Counted from the stretch's first letter, positions 33,565 through 46,068 are shown. The stretch: 64,000 nt of DNA from Myotis daubentonii (GCF_963259705.1 NC_081849.1:55152093-55216092), one strand, 5' to 3'. Made by a program: numbers and translations. Notes: generated by a model not told the origin, from the sequence alone.

Positions 33565-34675
33565 CAAGGGAGATAAAACAGTATACATGGACTTGAGGAT
33601 GGAGAAAATTGAAGATTCAACACATATTTAGCAAAATTGTTTGGTTAGATCTGACCACATTTAATTAGCAGGAAGAATAATTTTGTGTCAAGTGAAGACA
33701 GAAGGATTGGCTTTGCCTGAATATTCTAACAACCTTAGTTTCTTCAGAAGCCTAATTTTAGGTCTAACCCCAAACTTCTAGTTTAGCTTCAGGGGAGAAG
33801 GAGAGGAAAACAATGCATGTGGTTGTTATTTCCATGAACCCGATTAAAATAATGGTTTTCTTTATGTCCATTCAAATGAACAAGTAAATGTTAAACAGTA
33901 TATTTTGAAAGAGTGCTGCTCAGCGGCCACTGCTTTGTCTGAACTCAGAGGAGAGACCCTGAGGGAGAACAAAGGCCTCTGAAAAGGGATCTGCAAGTTT
34001 GGGGAACTGCGAACTGAAGTTAACTGCTGCCACTGGTATGGACAGCTGCTGCAGCAGGGATGGAGCACTGACACAGAAATAAGCCAGAGTAAAAATAGCA
34101 AATAAAATAAGAGTAGTCAGCAGATACAAAGGAGCACATCCCTTCTTCCTATACCAGTTACCCAGGCTCTTTCTAGCACTCTGTATTGGCAGAGCCAAAG
34201 AGGGTCAGGTGCACAGGAGAAATGTGGTTTGCGAAGTTCCTCCTCTAGGATCACACAGCAAAGTAAGAAGGGTGGATTCAGAACTGGCATGCCATAGGTT
34301 AGTAAGTGGCATATCTGCCAAATATATAGCTGTCTACATACGCTGTCTGAAATATTAACAGACAGGTTTTTTTTCAACTAATATAATCACAATGATTTAG
34401 GCATAATGAGACAAAAATCAACAGCATTTCAAGATGTGATATCCAACTTGGCTATCTAAAAGATAGGACAAATCACACAGTTTAATAAATGACTATGAGC
34501 CTATATATAAAAATAGCATATAATATAAAATACTTATATTTTATAATACATAGCAGTTATAATATATATTATATATTAATATGTAATATATAACAGTTTT
34601 ATGCCTATATCTATATAGAGATTAATATCATTGTTTCTTTTTCATGTTCTAATGATAGATAGGAAATACATATAA
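33565..34675. other. Unique DNA, AT-rich toward the end
   Basis: Possible MIR-like piece near 34240-34310 (GGATCACACAGCAAAGTAAG). About 34490-34620 is a highly AT-rich stretch. No gene. Confidence 0.45.
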
Positions 34676-35013
34676 TCCTATATAATAAAAGGCTAATATG
34701 TAAATAGACCAAATGGCAGAATGACTGGTCACTATGACTCACGCTGACCACCAGGGGGCAGATGCTCAATGCAGGAGCTGCCCTCCGGGTGGTCAGTGTG
34801 CTCCCACAGGGGGAGCGCCGCTCAGACAGAAGCTGGGCTCACAGCTGGCAAGCGCAGCAGCAGTGGAAGGAGCCTCTCCTGCCTCCGCAACAGTGCTAAG
34901 GACTCCCCGGGGTTGTCCGCCTGCTGGCTTAGGAGTCCCAGATTGCAAAAGGACTCAGGCCAAGCTGAGGGACCCCCCCTCCAGTGCACAAATGTCGTGC
35001 ACCAGGCCTCTAG
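34676..35013 (+). mobile_element. HeliBatN1-type Helitron, first of a tandem pair
   Basis: It starts TCCTATATAATAAAAGGC after A (34675). It contains the CTGACCACCAGGGGGCAG and GGTGGTCAGTGTG blocks and ends CAGGCCTCTAG at 35013. The next Helitron begins at the following base, TCTATATATATAC, so this pair keeps the full CTAG, unlike the CTA junctions elsewhere. Confidence 0.93.
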
Positions 35014-35365
35014 TCTATATATATACAAAGGTCTAAGCGACTGACTGACTGACCAGCTGGCCGGTACCTATGGGGCCAGACACTCAACGCAGGAGCAGAA
35101 ACCACAGGCATGGAAACATGGAACAGACTGATGAATCTCGGAGGGAAGAAAAGAGGGGGGAGGGCAGGAAGAGATTAACCAAAGATATATGCGTACTAGA
35201 TGCCCAGTGCATGGATTCATGCACCGGTGGGGTCCCTCATCCTGGCCTGTGGGGATCAGGCCGAAACTGGCTCTCCGACATGCCCTGAGTGTCTTGGATT
35301 GTTAGGGGGTGCAGGCCAGGCCAAGGGACCCCACCATTGCACAAATCCGTGCACCAGGCCTCTAG
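35014..35365 (+). mobile_element. Helitron with two oppositely oriented 3' ends
   Basis: The 5' end TCTATATATATACAAAGG directly follows the previous element. The plus-strand 3' end, GTGCACCAGGCCTCTAG, is at 35365, before T. Within the element at 35196 lies a minus-oriented terminus, CTAGATGCCCAGTGCATG, preceded by A and followed by its own hairpin (CATGGATTCATG). So 35196-35365 is a unit with Helitron 3' ends facing outwards on both sides. Confidence 0.85.
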
Positions 35366-35487
35366 TTAATAATAAAACCCTGTTAAAAGATGTAAAGAAT
35401 GTCTATTAAAGAACAACCACATGGATTGGGAGGCTCACTATTATAAAACTATCAATTTTCTGTAGATTGATCTAAAAATATAATGCT

Positions 35488-35709
35488 GCCCTAGCTGGTT
35501 TGGTTCAGTGGATAGAGCCTTGAAGAGTCTTGGGTTCAATTCAGTCAAGGGGACATGCCTGGGTTGCGGACCCAATCCCCAGTAGGCGGGGGGGCGTGTA
35601 GGAGGCAGCTGGTCAATGACTCTCTCTTATCATTAATATTTCTATCTTTTGCTCCCTCTCTTTTCCTCTCTGAAATCAATAAAAATATATTTGAAAAATA
35701 AATAAAAAT
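35488..35709 (+). mobile_element. Ves SINE nested in L1 remnant
   Basis: It starts GCCCTAGCTGGTTTGGTTCA, has a GGGTTCAATTCAGTCAAGG B-box region and an A-rich tail. The duplication AAAAATATAATGCT (35474-35487) and AAAAATGTAATGCT (35710-35723) has one mismatch. Confidence 0.93.
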
Positions 35710-35814
35710 AAAAATGTAATGCTATTGCAACCAAATTCTCAATAAATTCTTTTCAAGAAACTTAAAATAGAACAAAAAATGTACAAGAGAAAGAAAAATG
35801 TAAATTTTACTTTT

Positions 35815-36053
35815 TAAATACATTTTTATTGATTTTAGAAAGAAAGAAAGGGAAGAGGGAGAAGAAAAAAAATATTGATGTGAGAGAGAAAAATCAATCA
35901 GTTGCCTTCCGTATGCACCCTGACAAGAGATTGAACCTATAACCTGGGCATGTACCCTGACTGGGAACCTAATTAGAGACATTTTGGTGCATGGGATGGT
36001 GCTCAACTTTAGAACAGAGCCGCACAAACTAACTGAGCCACAGCAGCCAGGGC
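35815..36053 (-). mobile_element. Ves SINE nested in L1 remnant
   Basis: The minus-strand head GCCCTGGCTGCTGTGGC is at 36053. The interior has an insertion or decay around 35960-36020, and the tail side (TTTTTATTGATTTTAGAAAG) is typical. Confidence 0.85.
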
Positions 36054-36460
36054 AAAAAATTAACAATTTTAAATAAAGAAAACAAGATGGGGAAACTTAC
36101 TTTACCAAATATAAAAATATTTTAAAGGCAGTATGATAAAGATGTTATGATACTGACGTGTGGGTAGATGCACCGACAAATAAAACAGAAAGGATATCTA
36201 AAGTCAGTCCCATGCATACTTGGAAGCTTGATCCATGTCAGAGGCAGCATTACAAATGAAAGGGGAAGAGATTTACCATACTGTAAATGCTCTTAGGGCA
36301 ACTGGGAAAACAATGAAATTGGATCACTATTGTATAGCATGCATGATGACTAATTTTAGGTGAAAATAAAAACATTTTAAACTTTGAGCAGAAAATATAA
36401 AACATTTCCAATGGCTTCATCTGACTCTATTCACATATACAGCAGAAATCATGTAAAATG

Positions 36461-37489
36461 TGACAATATTATCTGGTCACATTACAGGAGACATCCTGTA
36501 TTCTGAGTTTCCAGATGTAGACTTTTTCTGTCAATTGAGGGAGAAAAATTATGTTGTGAATAATTGAAATCTGGTAAAATGGGCTTATCAGAAAACTTTC
36601 AGTAGAAAAAAAGAAAGAAAAAGTATGTACTATCCCATGTGATTCACTTGTCTTTGTTCTACACTGACTCTAAGGTATAGGTTTCCATGGGCTCTAGGCC
36701 CAGTATTTTTAAGCAACCATCATAAAAGCCTACAGAGTTTTTGGAAGGTGAGGGTGAAAGCAAAGTATGGTACCTAACCAAATGACTAAAATAAGCAAGA
36801 CATAGAGCAGATGAATGCTAAATGTTAATGAATGAGTGATATATTGCATCCAGACTTCTATTTACATTAATTGATAAAGCTAATTAAAAATAGGTATAAT
36901 ATGATAATGAACTTCAAAAAAGAACACTGATATTTTTTGGAAACATTACTTTTTATTTGTGGTTTTTTTAAACAAACACTGTTTTTGATAGACATTCAAG
37001 CATCTTTCAGAAAACACAGACATTATTTCTTCATATGCAAACCTAAAGGGAATTTGGAATAATTTTCTTGCTCTGTAGGAAGATGTTCCTTAGGGAAAGT
37101 GTATTTAATAGAGGAAATATGTTGATTTCAGTAATCACAGATGTTTATTCCAGTCTATTTATATTTGACTACATTTTTTATAATGTAAAAATAAATTTCA
37201 TAAAATGTGGTGCTAATGAGAGTATGTGATGCCGATAATCTTGACTACAGTTAGAAAAAGTGCATATGGCTATTCTCCAGGTTTGCTCACACATCTCTAC
37301 CCACACACACTTTCATACCAAATCTGTTAACAGTCCTGCTATTCAGTTTCTTGGTATGTATTGTGCAAAGACTGTAACCTTACTAAATTATATAGTACTT
37401 TTTGGGGAAAAAAGACAAATTTCTCTCAAGGAATAGCTTGAGATCACTGTGCTTCAAAGCTATTACAGACTTGTTTCTTTATTATTTTT
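36461..37489. other. Unique AT-rich DNA
   Basis: I see nothing supported. Confidence 0.5.
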
Positions 37490-37679
37490 AAAATATTTTT
37501 TATTGATTTTCAGGGAGAAAGGGAGAGGGAGAGAAGAGATAAAAATATCAGTGATGAGAGAGAATCATTGATTGGCTGCCTCCTGCATGCCCCACACTGG
37601 GGATTGAGCTCATAACCCAGGAATCAAACCAGTGACCTTCCTGGTTCATAGGTTGACACTGAACCACACTGGCTGGGCT
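37490..37679 (-). mobile_element. Ves SINE
   Basis: TTTTTTATTGATTTTCAGGG, GAGAGAATCATTGATTGGCT, GCCTCCTGCATGCCCC and the head CCCAGCCAGTGTGG (minus strand). A short internal deletion lies in the B-box half. Confidence 0.88.
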
Positions 37680-37680
37680 G

Positions 37681-40439
37681 TTTTCCTACTTTAAAAGGTA
37701 AAACATGTCAGTGGCAAGCTATGGTTGCATTCCAGTGTTGATCTGCATCAGATTTATGACAAAGGCGGTATTTCAGGTTAGTGGAGAAATGATAATATTT
37801 TCTATATATGTTACTGAAAAATTTGGACATTTGTATGGAAAATATGAAACATGATTTTTTCTTCATATCATAGAAATTTAATGCTAGTGAGACTATTAAT
37901 GATCAAGTGAAAGAAAGAATAATAAACCTCTTGAAGATTAAATAAGGAAAAAATCTTTATAAGCTTATGTAGATAAAAATGTCCCAAACAGACATTAAAA
38001 CACTAAATGTAATGATTATAACTTACTTTTCCTTAAAACCAATAATTTTTGTTCACAGTAGACAACCATTAAGAATGAAAAGGCTAACCGCAGAGAGAGA
38101 GAAGGTATAGTGTTTAGGAATGTATATTTACATTGGTAAACCTATAATCTATAGGAAGTTACACAGTATTTTTTTTTATCTTTGTGTTGATTGAAATGTT
38201 CTTTTTGTGAACATTTATTGAGCATACATTTCATTTTATACCCATTAATTTATGAGCAAATATTTTACTATAAAATGTTTCATGAAAAATTATACAGTAC
38301 TTATTTCTAAAATAATAAAATTAAGAGGTTAAGAAGAAAAATATAAAATTAAATTTTTGAAAGTGAGATAAAATAAAGTTTGAAATTACCTGTAATTGTA
38401 AGCTACGAACACTAAAAGAAAATTTAAAAAATAGTTTGTTTGTTGGAAGCAAAAGAAAAATATAGCATCCAAATAATAACTTCATATACAAATTATAAAA
38501 ATGAAGAAAATAAATTCATTTTCATAAAGAAATTATAACAGCTTTGTTCTTTCCAATATATAAATGCTGTAATATATTGACTGGAATAGTAAGACATTTT
38601 GGAAGTTTAATAAAAAGTCATGTTGCACTAATCAGATTCAGAAAACAAAGATATATCAATTATGACAAGTGTAGATAATTAAGTTATAAGTATAAGTTAT
38701 CAAAGCAGAAAAAATATAGTTTTCATTTCTCTGTAGCCAAATATCCAGTTTCACTTCCCAATACTACCACCACCAGAGTCAGTTTAAAAAAATTGTGATT
38801 TATTTACCAAGCTTAGCAATTTTTATGAAATTAGTTATCGTAAATAATGGTCTTTAATCAATAGAATGTTTCAATAGAGTGTCGTTCTGTTGAACAACAA
38901 TTGTTATTTGATATACACCACCACCCAGTACTGTGTAGTTTCCAGAGAGTTTTCTCTGTTACAAACTTGAATTTGCTTTATTTTAAATCTTAAAACAGAA
39001 AATTAATCTGCCATTAAATTTTAAAAAATGAATACCTACATATTTTCTGTGGGCCCACCATATAAATATTAAAACATGATACTGGAATTGGATGAAACAT
39101 AATTATGTATCAATTAGCACTGCCATTTTAAGCAAACACACATCTTGGATGAACAAAAGAGATGTTCTCACCCAAAGTAAAATGAGTATTGATAGGTTCT
39201 TTTCACTTTAATTGCAGTAAAGCTTCTAGAAATCATATAGAAAAATACTATGAAGTGGTCCTTTTAAAATTATAGGCTGTATCTAAATGTGATGAGTTAA
39301 CTCTTCTCATCATATTTTTGGGGTAAAAGATTTTGTGGGCTTTATCATGATGGAAAGAAGTATGTTTCCAGGGCTCTCCCAGCGGATCAGGCTGAGAATA
39401 ACCTATCTTGTTATTCAGAAAAGCTCAGGAAGAGGTCTGCAGCCTTGAGTGTCAAATCAGCCTCATAATCCAATTTTTATAGTTTCACTTTAATCAAAAA
39501 TAGAGTTAAATCTCTATCCACCTTTTTTAAATACTCTTTTTCAAATTTCTTTTGAACATATATTTTTGTAGTCCACTGCTTCCCCCCCCCCCCAATTTAC
39601 CCATTTAAAAAATATAATTTGGTGATCCCCTAAGAGAAAGTGAAATTTTTGTTGAAAGTAAAGGAAATCTGCCTTGAAAGGCAGGACTTAAGAACTTACC
39701 TTTAAGTTGTCATCATGTGCCATGGCAAATATGTTTACAGCATAAACTATGTACTCTCTCAAATTTGCCTTTATCTTGTGTTCTCAGTAAGACATCAGCT
39801 CAACAGTGTGTGTGGTTTTTCTGTTTTTATTTGTTTACATTTTGTTTTTCCTCTTACTAGAGTTCTACTTTATCAGGCAGGACAAATGTCATATCCCCTG
39901 GCCCTTTCCGAAACATAATGAAAATAGACCAATTTCCAGCTACACCTTGCTGATTACTTCCTACCTACTGAGCAGGGTAACTTGTTCTGTGTAAATGTAG
40001 ACTTCAGCAGTTATTGAAGAAAAAAGGCACAAAAAGATACTGTTGTGTGGCATCTATACGAAGCTGTTGATATAAAACCAGTCCTGATTGAGCCAACCTA
40101 TTGAAGTCTATATGAGGTCTTTAGGGTTTCACAATTCTAATTAGAGCAGCCATCATCATAATTGCTACAATCTAGAAAATTAATGATATCTGACAAGTTA
40201 AAATGCATTTGTTTGCCTGATTTTGTAAATGCATTTTTTACTTTCTTATTTCAATGTCTTGAAATCAAATGCATTTGTTTTAAAAATCATTCCTAAAGCT
40301 GGCCCAACCTAAAATAATAAGAGTAATCACTGAGTTGAAAAAATCTTGAAAATTTATGAAAAAGAAGCAAAGTGATTAAAAGCATTTAAAGCAGCAAACA
40401 GCATAATTTCACTTAGTAGATTCCAGGAGATGATCTGTA
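37681..40439. other. Unique AT-rich DNA
   Basis: No gene, RNA or repeat is recognised. A C10 run lies near 39584. Confidence 0.5.
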
Positions 40440-41000
40440 CAGTAGACCCCTTATCTGAGGAAAATATGTTCTGAGAGCCCAGTTGATGCCTGAAACCATA
40501 GATAGAACTGAACCCTGCATATACTATTTTTTCTATACATACATATCTATGATAAGGTTTAATTTATAAATTAGGCAACTTAACAATAACATCTAATTAT
40601 TAACAATAATATCTAATAATACTAGAATAATTATAACAATATACAATAATAAATGTTATGTGCATACGATCTCTCTCTCTCAAAATATGTTATTGGTCTG
40701 CACTCGCCCTTCTTCTTGTGTTGATGTGAGATGATAAATCTGTGTAACCATCCCCTATCTGGCAGTTAATGGCTTGCAGTCACTTGTTTCAGGGGATCCC
40801 TTGCAAAAGTCTTTGTTTAGACTCAATGCTTTCTGGCATACTACATTGTTGTCCACTGGGACACAACTTTCACCCTCAAATTTAATGTCTTTTCTATCTT
40901 AAGTAAGCACTTACCATGTACTATGGCCATAGTTTTTGCGCTTTGAAATGTGAGGCAAAACTAGCACAAATTTATTTTTCCTTCTTCATTTTACTCTTTA
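40440..41000 (+). mobile_element. Tigger-like (pogo) DNA transposon fossil
   Basis: It starts CAGTAGACCCCTTATCTGAG after TA, as in Tigger/MER2 elements (CAGTAGTCCCCCTTATC). It then has GTTGATGCCTGAAACCATAG, CTATGATAAGGTTTAATTTA, TTATAAATTAGGCAACTTA and CTCTCTCTCTCAAAATATGT in the family order. The far end is not found, and no transposase frame survives. Confidence 0.75.
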
Positions 41001-41261
41001 GAGAACATTTGTGATTTCAATTTGGCTTAATCTTAATAAGCAATATTATTTACTATATGCAGAAAGTTCAAACCAACATATTTTGAAAAAATCATTTTTA
41101 AAAGGTCAATGTAATCAGAAAGCTCAAAAACAAGGGCCATCTGATTTGAGTGAAAACGCTAAAGAGAGAATTCATAGATCCTAAATGAAATGTTCTATAA
41201 TATTTGCGACCCAATAAAAAGACTGACATATTTCTTTTCTGGGGGAAATTTATTTTATTTA

Positions 41262-41490
41262 TTTTTGTTTATTTTTAAAATATATTTTTATTGATTTCAG
41301 AGAGGAAGGGGAGGGGAGAGAGAGATAGAAACATCAATGATGAGAGAGAATCATTGATTTGCTGCCTCCTGCCCGCCCCCTGCTGGGGATGGAGCCCGCA
41401 ACCCAGGCATGTGCCCTTGACTGGAATAGAAACTGGGACCCTTCAATTTGCAGGCTGACGCTCTATCCATTGAGCCAAACCAGCTAGGGC
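41262..41490 (-). mobile_element. Ves SINE
   Basis: The minus-strand head is GCCCTAGCTGGTTTGGCTCA at 41490, followed by GCCTGCAAATTGAAGGGTCC and CAAGGGCACATGCCTGGG. The pyrimidine stretch and the tail TTTTAAAATATATTTTTATT are intact. TTTTATTTTA occurs on both sides as a possible duplication. Confidence 0.93.
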
Positions 41491-41499
41491 TTTTATTTT

Positions 41500-41575
41500 A
41501 AATATATATGTATATATTTATTGTTGACAGTATTATAGATGACCGCCATTTTTCCTCATTTACCTCCCTTCACCC
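41500..41575 (-). mobile_element. Short L1 3' end
   Basis: TTTATTGTTGACAGTATTAT followed by a C/T-rich CCTCATTTACCTCCCTTCAC stretch and CCCAGGCC, the bat L1 3' UTR on the minus strand, 5'-truncated. Confidence 0.65.
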
Positions 41576-44500
41576 AGGCCAAGATTAACATATTCTTAAC
41601 CTAAATCCATTAATACTCATTGTGAACTTGACAATGGAGAGGGTCCCTTAGTAAATATACTAAGTTTCCTACTTTCAATGTATATAATTTTATGTGGGAA
41701 TATACGTATAAGTACTTTCTACCAGTAGAGTTGAGGACTACATAATATTTTTACACTAAAAATGACTTTTATGATAGAAATTAAACTTTGTCTATGCACT
41801 GAATCGATACTAGGAACATAATTGTGCTGTTTGTAATAGTCTTTGTTTGACTATATTTTAAGACAACATCAAATAACCTCACTCTCAGTTTCCTGACCTA
41901 GTCACTTCCCTAATTATTTAGAAGATATAAGCTCAATTTCAAGATACTGTAATTAATGATTTTTTAGAAAAATAGTCCCCTTGTTTCCTAGCATTGTTTG
42001 GAATAGTGTAAGTTTAATATTATAAAAAAACATGATTCACCCAACTTAAAACAAATAAATAAATAGGACCTAGTCTTCATCTAGTTTTAGGCTTTTCCTC
42101 AGCGTCAGTGAGGAAAAAGATATTTGTTTTAGTCAAGCACTATTAATCCAGGTTCTTGAGTGCTTTCCGATTCTTTTACTTTCACATATGCTATGAGAGG
42201 TAGAAAATAAGCAATTCTTTGAAAAGCCTTGTTCTATTAGCTATGCTGTCCTTTTGGATTTGTGATATGTATAACAAGAATTTTCTTTAAATATTTGAAA
42301 TTAGACTTTGAGTCTTCTCAGATGCTGGCAAAAAAGTGATTCAGTTTTCACCAAAGCCTCCCTTAGGACCATTCTGAAGTCTCAGGTTATTCTGCAGGGC
42401 TGAACCTTGGGCAGGCCCTCTGGTGGTCAGTTGTCATTCATTGATGCTCAAATGCCTACTGTCACAGTGCAGTATTATAGTAGCAGTGTGCCCTGCCTGA
42501 TTTGTAGACTCCAACTTAACCTTTTTGGTTCTTTCATCCTGATATTTGAGGCCTTGCCAATTGTCCAACATTCTAAGTGATACCTCTTCACCCACTAGAC
42601 ATGGATCCCAATCTCTGAAAACATTCTCTTGCTTCCTTCATCAAGGCATATTTTTTCATTACACAGTCTCTGAATCCCCATACACAAACCAGGTATGATC
42701 TATACAGAGAGTTTAAGCTTTTACAAAGTGAATGTGTTTCCTTGTAAAATACGCCCTGAAAAAAAAAATCCACAGGAAAAGGAATACAAAAGACAGAGCT
42801 AACCAGAGAGAACGTATCCAGATATCTCTGTTTGATACCATTTATGGAGGCAAGTACCAGGAAATAATAAATTGAGGGCCCCATCGTACACAGTAGCAAC
42901 AGACCTTTCTTCCCCAAAGAAAATATAGCAGCACAGAAATAAGTTACTTAATAAAGATGTAAAGATCAAAATAGGAACAATATAATAAAAATGGTTATGG
43001 ACAGCTAATATCAGTTTTGTTCCCTAAGTGTCTTTAGCTTAGATTGGCTTTATAGCTTGTCCTGGGGATTTAGATCTATAGAAAAATGCAGTTTGAGATT
43101 CATTTAGCCACCTTACAAGAAGAAGACTAGAATGCAACTAGTTCATAACATTGAAACTGCCAATCTACGTATGGGTAGATGAGCCACAAAATATTTTATT
43201 TATTCTTTGTGTTTGTGAATTTGTTTCAGCTAATAAATGTATTATTTAAAATGTCATAATTCCTATGGAAGATATCTTATTTAAGTACCTAGATTAAGGA
43301 GAAATATGCTTAGAAGCCCAGAACAATAAAAGGAGGAAGGGAAGGTGACAAAGCGAAGAAGGAAGTATGAAAAAAGTAACTAAAACACAAATATCAAACT
43401 GTCTGTAGATATATAATTTCTAAAACAAAAGAGCAAAAATGTTAAAATGAGGATGGTAAACCTAGGAAAAAGAATAGACAGTCAAGGAGGCAATGTAAAA
43501 ATCAATTACTATATTCATTTTTCACTCAATAAAAAAGATAGTAAATGTTATAATAAACAAATTTCTATATGATTTTATGATAGGGAGACCATTGGGTAGA
43601 AGCATCACTAAAACAAGGAATTAATTGTAAGTTAAAGAATAATCATTTACATGTTTTTTATAGTTTCTCTTTTCCAGTGTCCATAGTTTATAGTAGATAC
43701 AAATAATAAAAATGAATCCAGAAGTATAAAAATATAAACCTGCTTTGTTGTTGTTGTTGTTTTGAGCTAAATTCAGTTCTTGGATGAGTTTTATATATTC
43801 TATCTAAAGTCAGTAGGGGTGGTGAATGTCCCGCCAAACACTTATTTGGCCTCTGATTTTAAGGGGAAGCAGATGTCCATGTTAGGATTCAAGAAAAATG
43901 ATTACATTTGTGAAAATATTGTAAAACTTACATAACTTATATGGCTAAACATACTGGAAGAAAACATGTAGGCATAAATTATGCCCAATGTCTTTATGTT
44001 AGAAGCAGACTACACCTAGTTATTATAAATAATGAGGAAAAAATGATAGCTGGAAAAAAATATAAGCTTCATAGGTTAGTGACATATGTGTAAAGCCTTA
44101 TTGGGAGCCAAGGCAATGAAATCAGTTGACATTAAAATAGTAACAAAATATTTTTGTACTATTAAAAATTTAGCTACAATTGAAAATTATATTAACTTGT
44201 AAAACATGTATTATTTTATTCCATAAGTTCCCACTAGAGTAAAAATATTACAGGTTAGCATTTGAAGAGGCAAAAATATGTTTTAAAGATATTTGAAGGA
44301 CATGCAATCTCCTTCATAAATTTATTTCTTCAAAAATCAAATTACCATATAATGAAACATTTAATTCATATATTCATTTCTTCTTCTCTCATTTTTAGAA
44401 AGAGAACAACTGACTATTATGCATTTATTTATACTTAAATAAATAACTTCTGTTATTAAAGTTAAGCACTTACATGTTATCTCTTTTATACATGTTAAAA

Positions 44501-44619
44501 TATGATCTAATAATATAATTAAGTATAATGGGAACCTATTAGTCTAATTAACTCAATTTTTCTAAGTATAGAAATAAAGCAGTGAATGTATTGAGAATTT
44601 ATTTGGAAAGATGTGAGAT
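41576..44619. other. Unique AT-rich DNA
   Basis: No gene is supported. About 42360-42900 is less AT-rich and repeat-free. A minus-strand frame at 42588-42917 has no recognisable domain. Confidence 0.45.
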
Positions 44620-44775
44620 TAATAAAAAGGATTATTAAATTGACAAAAGACATAAATACGTAGAACAATGATAGAAGAGAAATATAACTAGTGAAAACTG
44701 CAGAAAGTCTTTAATACCACTACAAATCAAAGAAATAGAAATATAAATTAAATGGTTACCCTTGTATGTCTGTCA
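44620..44775 (+). mobile_element. Probable L1 ORF2 scrap
   Basis: GACAAAAGACATAAATACG, CTACAAATCAAAGAAATAG and ATATAAATTAAATGG resemble the L1 ORF2 stretch that encodes the C-terminal region. Strongly decayed. Confidence 0.4.
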
Positions 44776-44822
44776 TTGTTAAGTGGCACGTGATTGTACA
44801 GTGCTGAGAATTTTCAAATGTA

Positions 44823-45457
44823 TCCTATCTAATAAAAGAGAAATATGGTAATTAGCGTACATCCGCTACCCTTCCCATTGGCTAATCAGCGAGATATGCA
44901 AATTAACTGCCAGCCAAGATGGCGGCCTGCAGCCAGGCAGCTTGAACCTAACATGAGGCTTGCTTGCTTCAGTGACCGAGGAAACCAACGTTCCCCGCCT
45001 GCCTTGCCGGCCTCTGAGCTTGCAGTTTGAAACATTCTTACAAATATAGAAGCTAAACAAAACCCCAGAAACCTGCTTTCAGCCCACCGGGATCTCAGAG
45101 CTGGAGTTGATACAGTGTTTCAACTATAGAACCCAAACAAACCAGATACCTGCTTTCAGCAGCAGAGGCCGCAGAGCTGGAGCCAGAGCTAAAGCTGGCC
45201 CAGAATAAAAAAAAAAGAAAAAAAGGAGCAGTTGGGAGCTTCTGTCACCCGCCAGCCTGAAAACAGCCCTCAGCCCCTCACCCAGACTGGCCAGGCACCC
45301 CAGTGGGGACCCCCACCCTGAAGGGTGTGTGATCAGCTGCAAACAGCCATCATCCTCTCACCCAGGCTGGCCAGGCACCCCAGTGGGGACCCCCACCCTG
45401 ATCCAGGACACCCTTCAGGGGAAACCAGCTGGCCCCGACCTGTGCACCAGGCCTCTA
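44823..45457 (+). mobile_element. Helitron, upstream half of composite (second copy)
   Basis: It starts TCCTATCTAATAAAAGAG after A (44822). It has an octamer (44896-44903) and AAGATGGCGGC (44916-44926), then a GC-rich part homologous to 1868-2456, and ends GCACCAGGCCTCTA at 45457 where the next unit begins. The usual terminal G is missing, exactly as in the copy near 1.87 kb. Confidence 0.92.
44896..44926 (+). promoter_or_regulatory. Octamer plus YY1-like motif in Helitron
   Basis: ATGCAAAT followed 12 bp later by AAGATGGCGGC, in the same arrangement as near 2.37 and 49.75 kb. Function untested. Confidence 0.45.
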
Positions 45458-46068
45458 TCCTATATAGTAAATGGGTAATATGCCTCCCAGCACCGGGATC
45501 AGCGGAGCTGAGAGGCCTCCCAGTACCGGGATCAATGTGACAGGGGGCAGCGCCCAAACCCCCTGATCACCCTGCAGCTCTGTGTGTGACAGGGTGCGGC
45601 ACCCCAACCCCCTGATCGGCCCTACGGCTCTGTGTGTGACAGGGGGCGGGGCCACAACCTCCCTATCCGCCCTGCTCTGTTCGTGACTTGGGAAGGCACC
45701 CCAACCCCCTGATCGGCCCTGCTCTGTGCGTGACAGGGGGTGGCACCACAACCTCCCCATCGACCCTGCCTTGAGTGTGACAGGGGGCGGTGCCCCAACC
45801 CCCCAATCGGCCCTACCGTGAGCGTGACTGAGGGTGACATCGCAACCTCCCAATCTGCCCTGCTCTGTGCATGACAGGGGGCGGCGCCCCACTCCCCAAT
45901 TGGCCCTGCTCTGAGCCCGACCAGGGGCTGCACCTAGGGATTGAGCCTGCCCTCTGCTAGCAGGTCCTTATCTCCCAAGGGGTCCCAGACTGGGAGAGGG
46001 CACAGGCCGGGCTGAGGGACCCCCCCCTGCCCCCCGAATGCACAAATTTTTGTGCACTGGGCCTCTAG
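45458..46068 (+). mobile_element. Helitron with minisatellite, downstream half of composite (second copy)
   Basis: It starts TCCTATATAGTAAATGGG at the junction and ends with the hairpin GCACAAATTTTTGTGC then GGGCCTCTAG, before T (46069). Right after the 5' end a block of about 35 bp (CCTCCCAGCACCGGGATCAG) is duplicated. The remainder is the same minisatellite as in 1055-1867. Confidence 0.93.
45536..45935. repeat. GC-rich minisatellite, about 45-56 bp units
   Basis: About eight units built from TGTGACAGGGGGCGG, GCCCCAACCCCC, TGATCGGCCCTG and CTCTGTG. It is the plus-strand counterpart of the array at 1210-1830. Confidence 0.9.

Larger units (their letters stand above)
35366..36460 (+). mobile_element. 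Old L1 ORF2 remnant, interrupted by two SINEs
   Basis: The sequence between and beside the SINEs follows the L1 ORF2 3' part: GGGGAAACTTACTTTACC, GGCAGTATGATAAAGATG, GTTATGATACTGACG and further decayed blocks, and, before the first SINE, TATCAATTTTCTGTAGATTG. All frames are broken. Pieces: about 35366-35487, 35710-35814 and 36054-36460. Confidence 0.6.

Noticed and set aside
45480..46060. CpG island with host promoter
   Set aside because: The GC-rich stretch is wholly a Helitron minisatellite. The same holds for 1055-1867 and 48500-49740.
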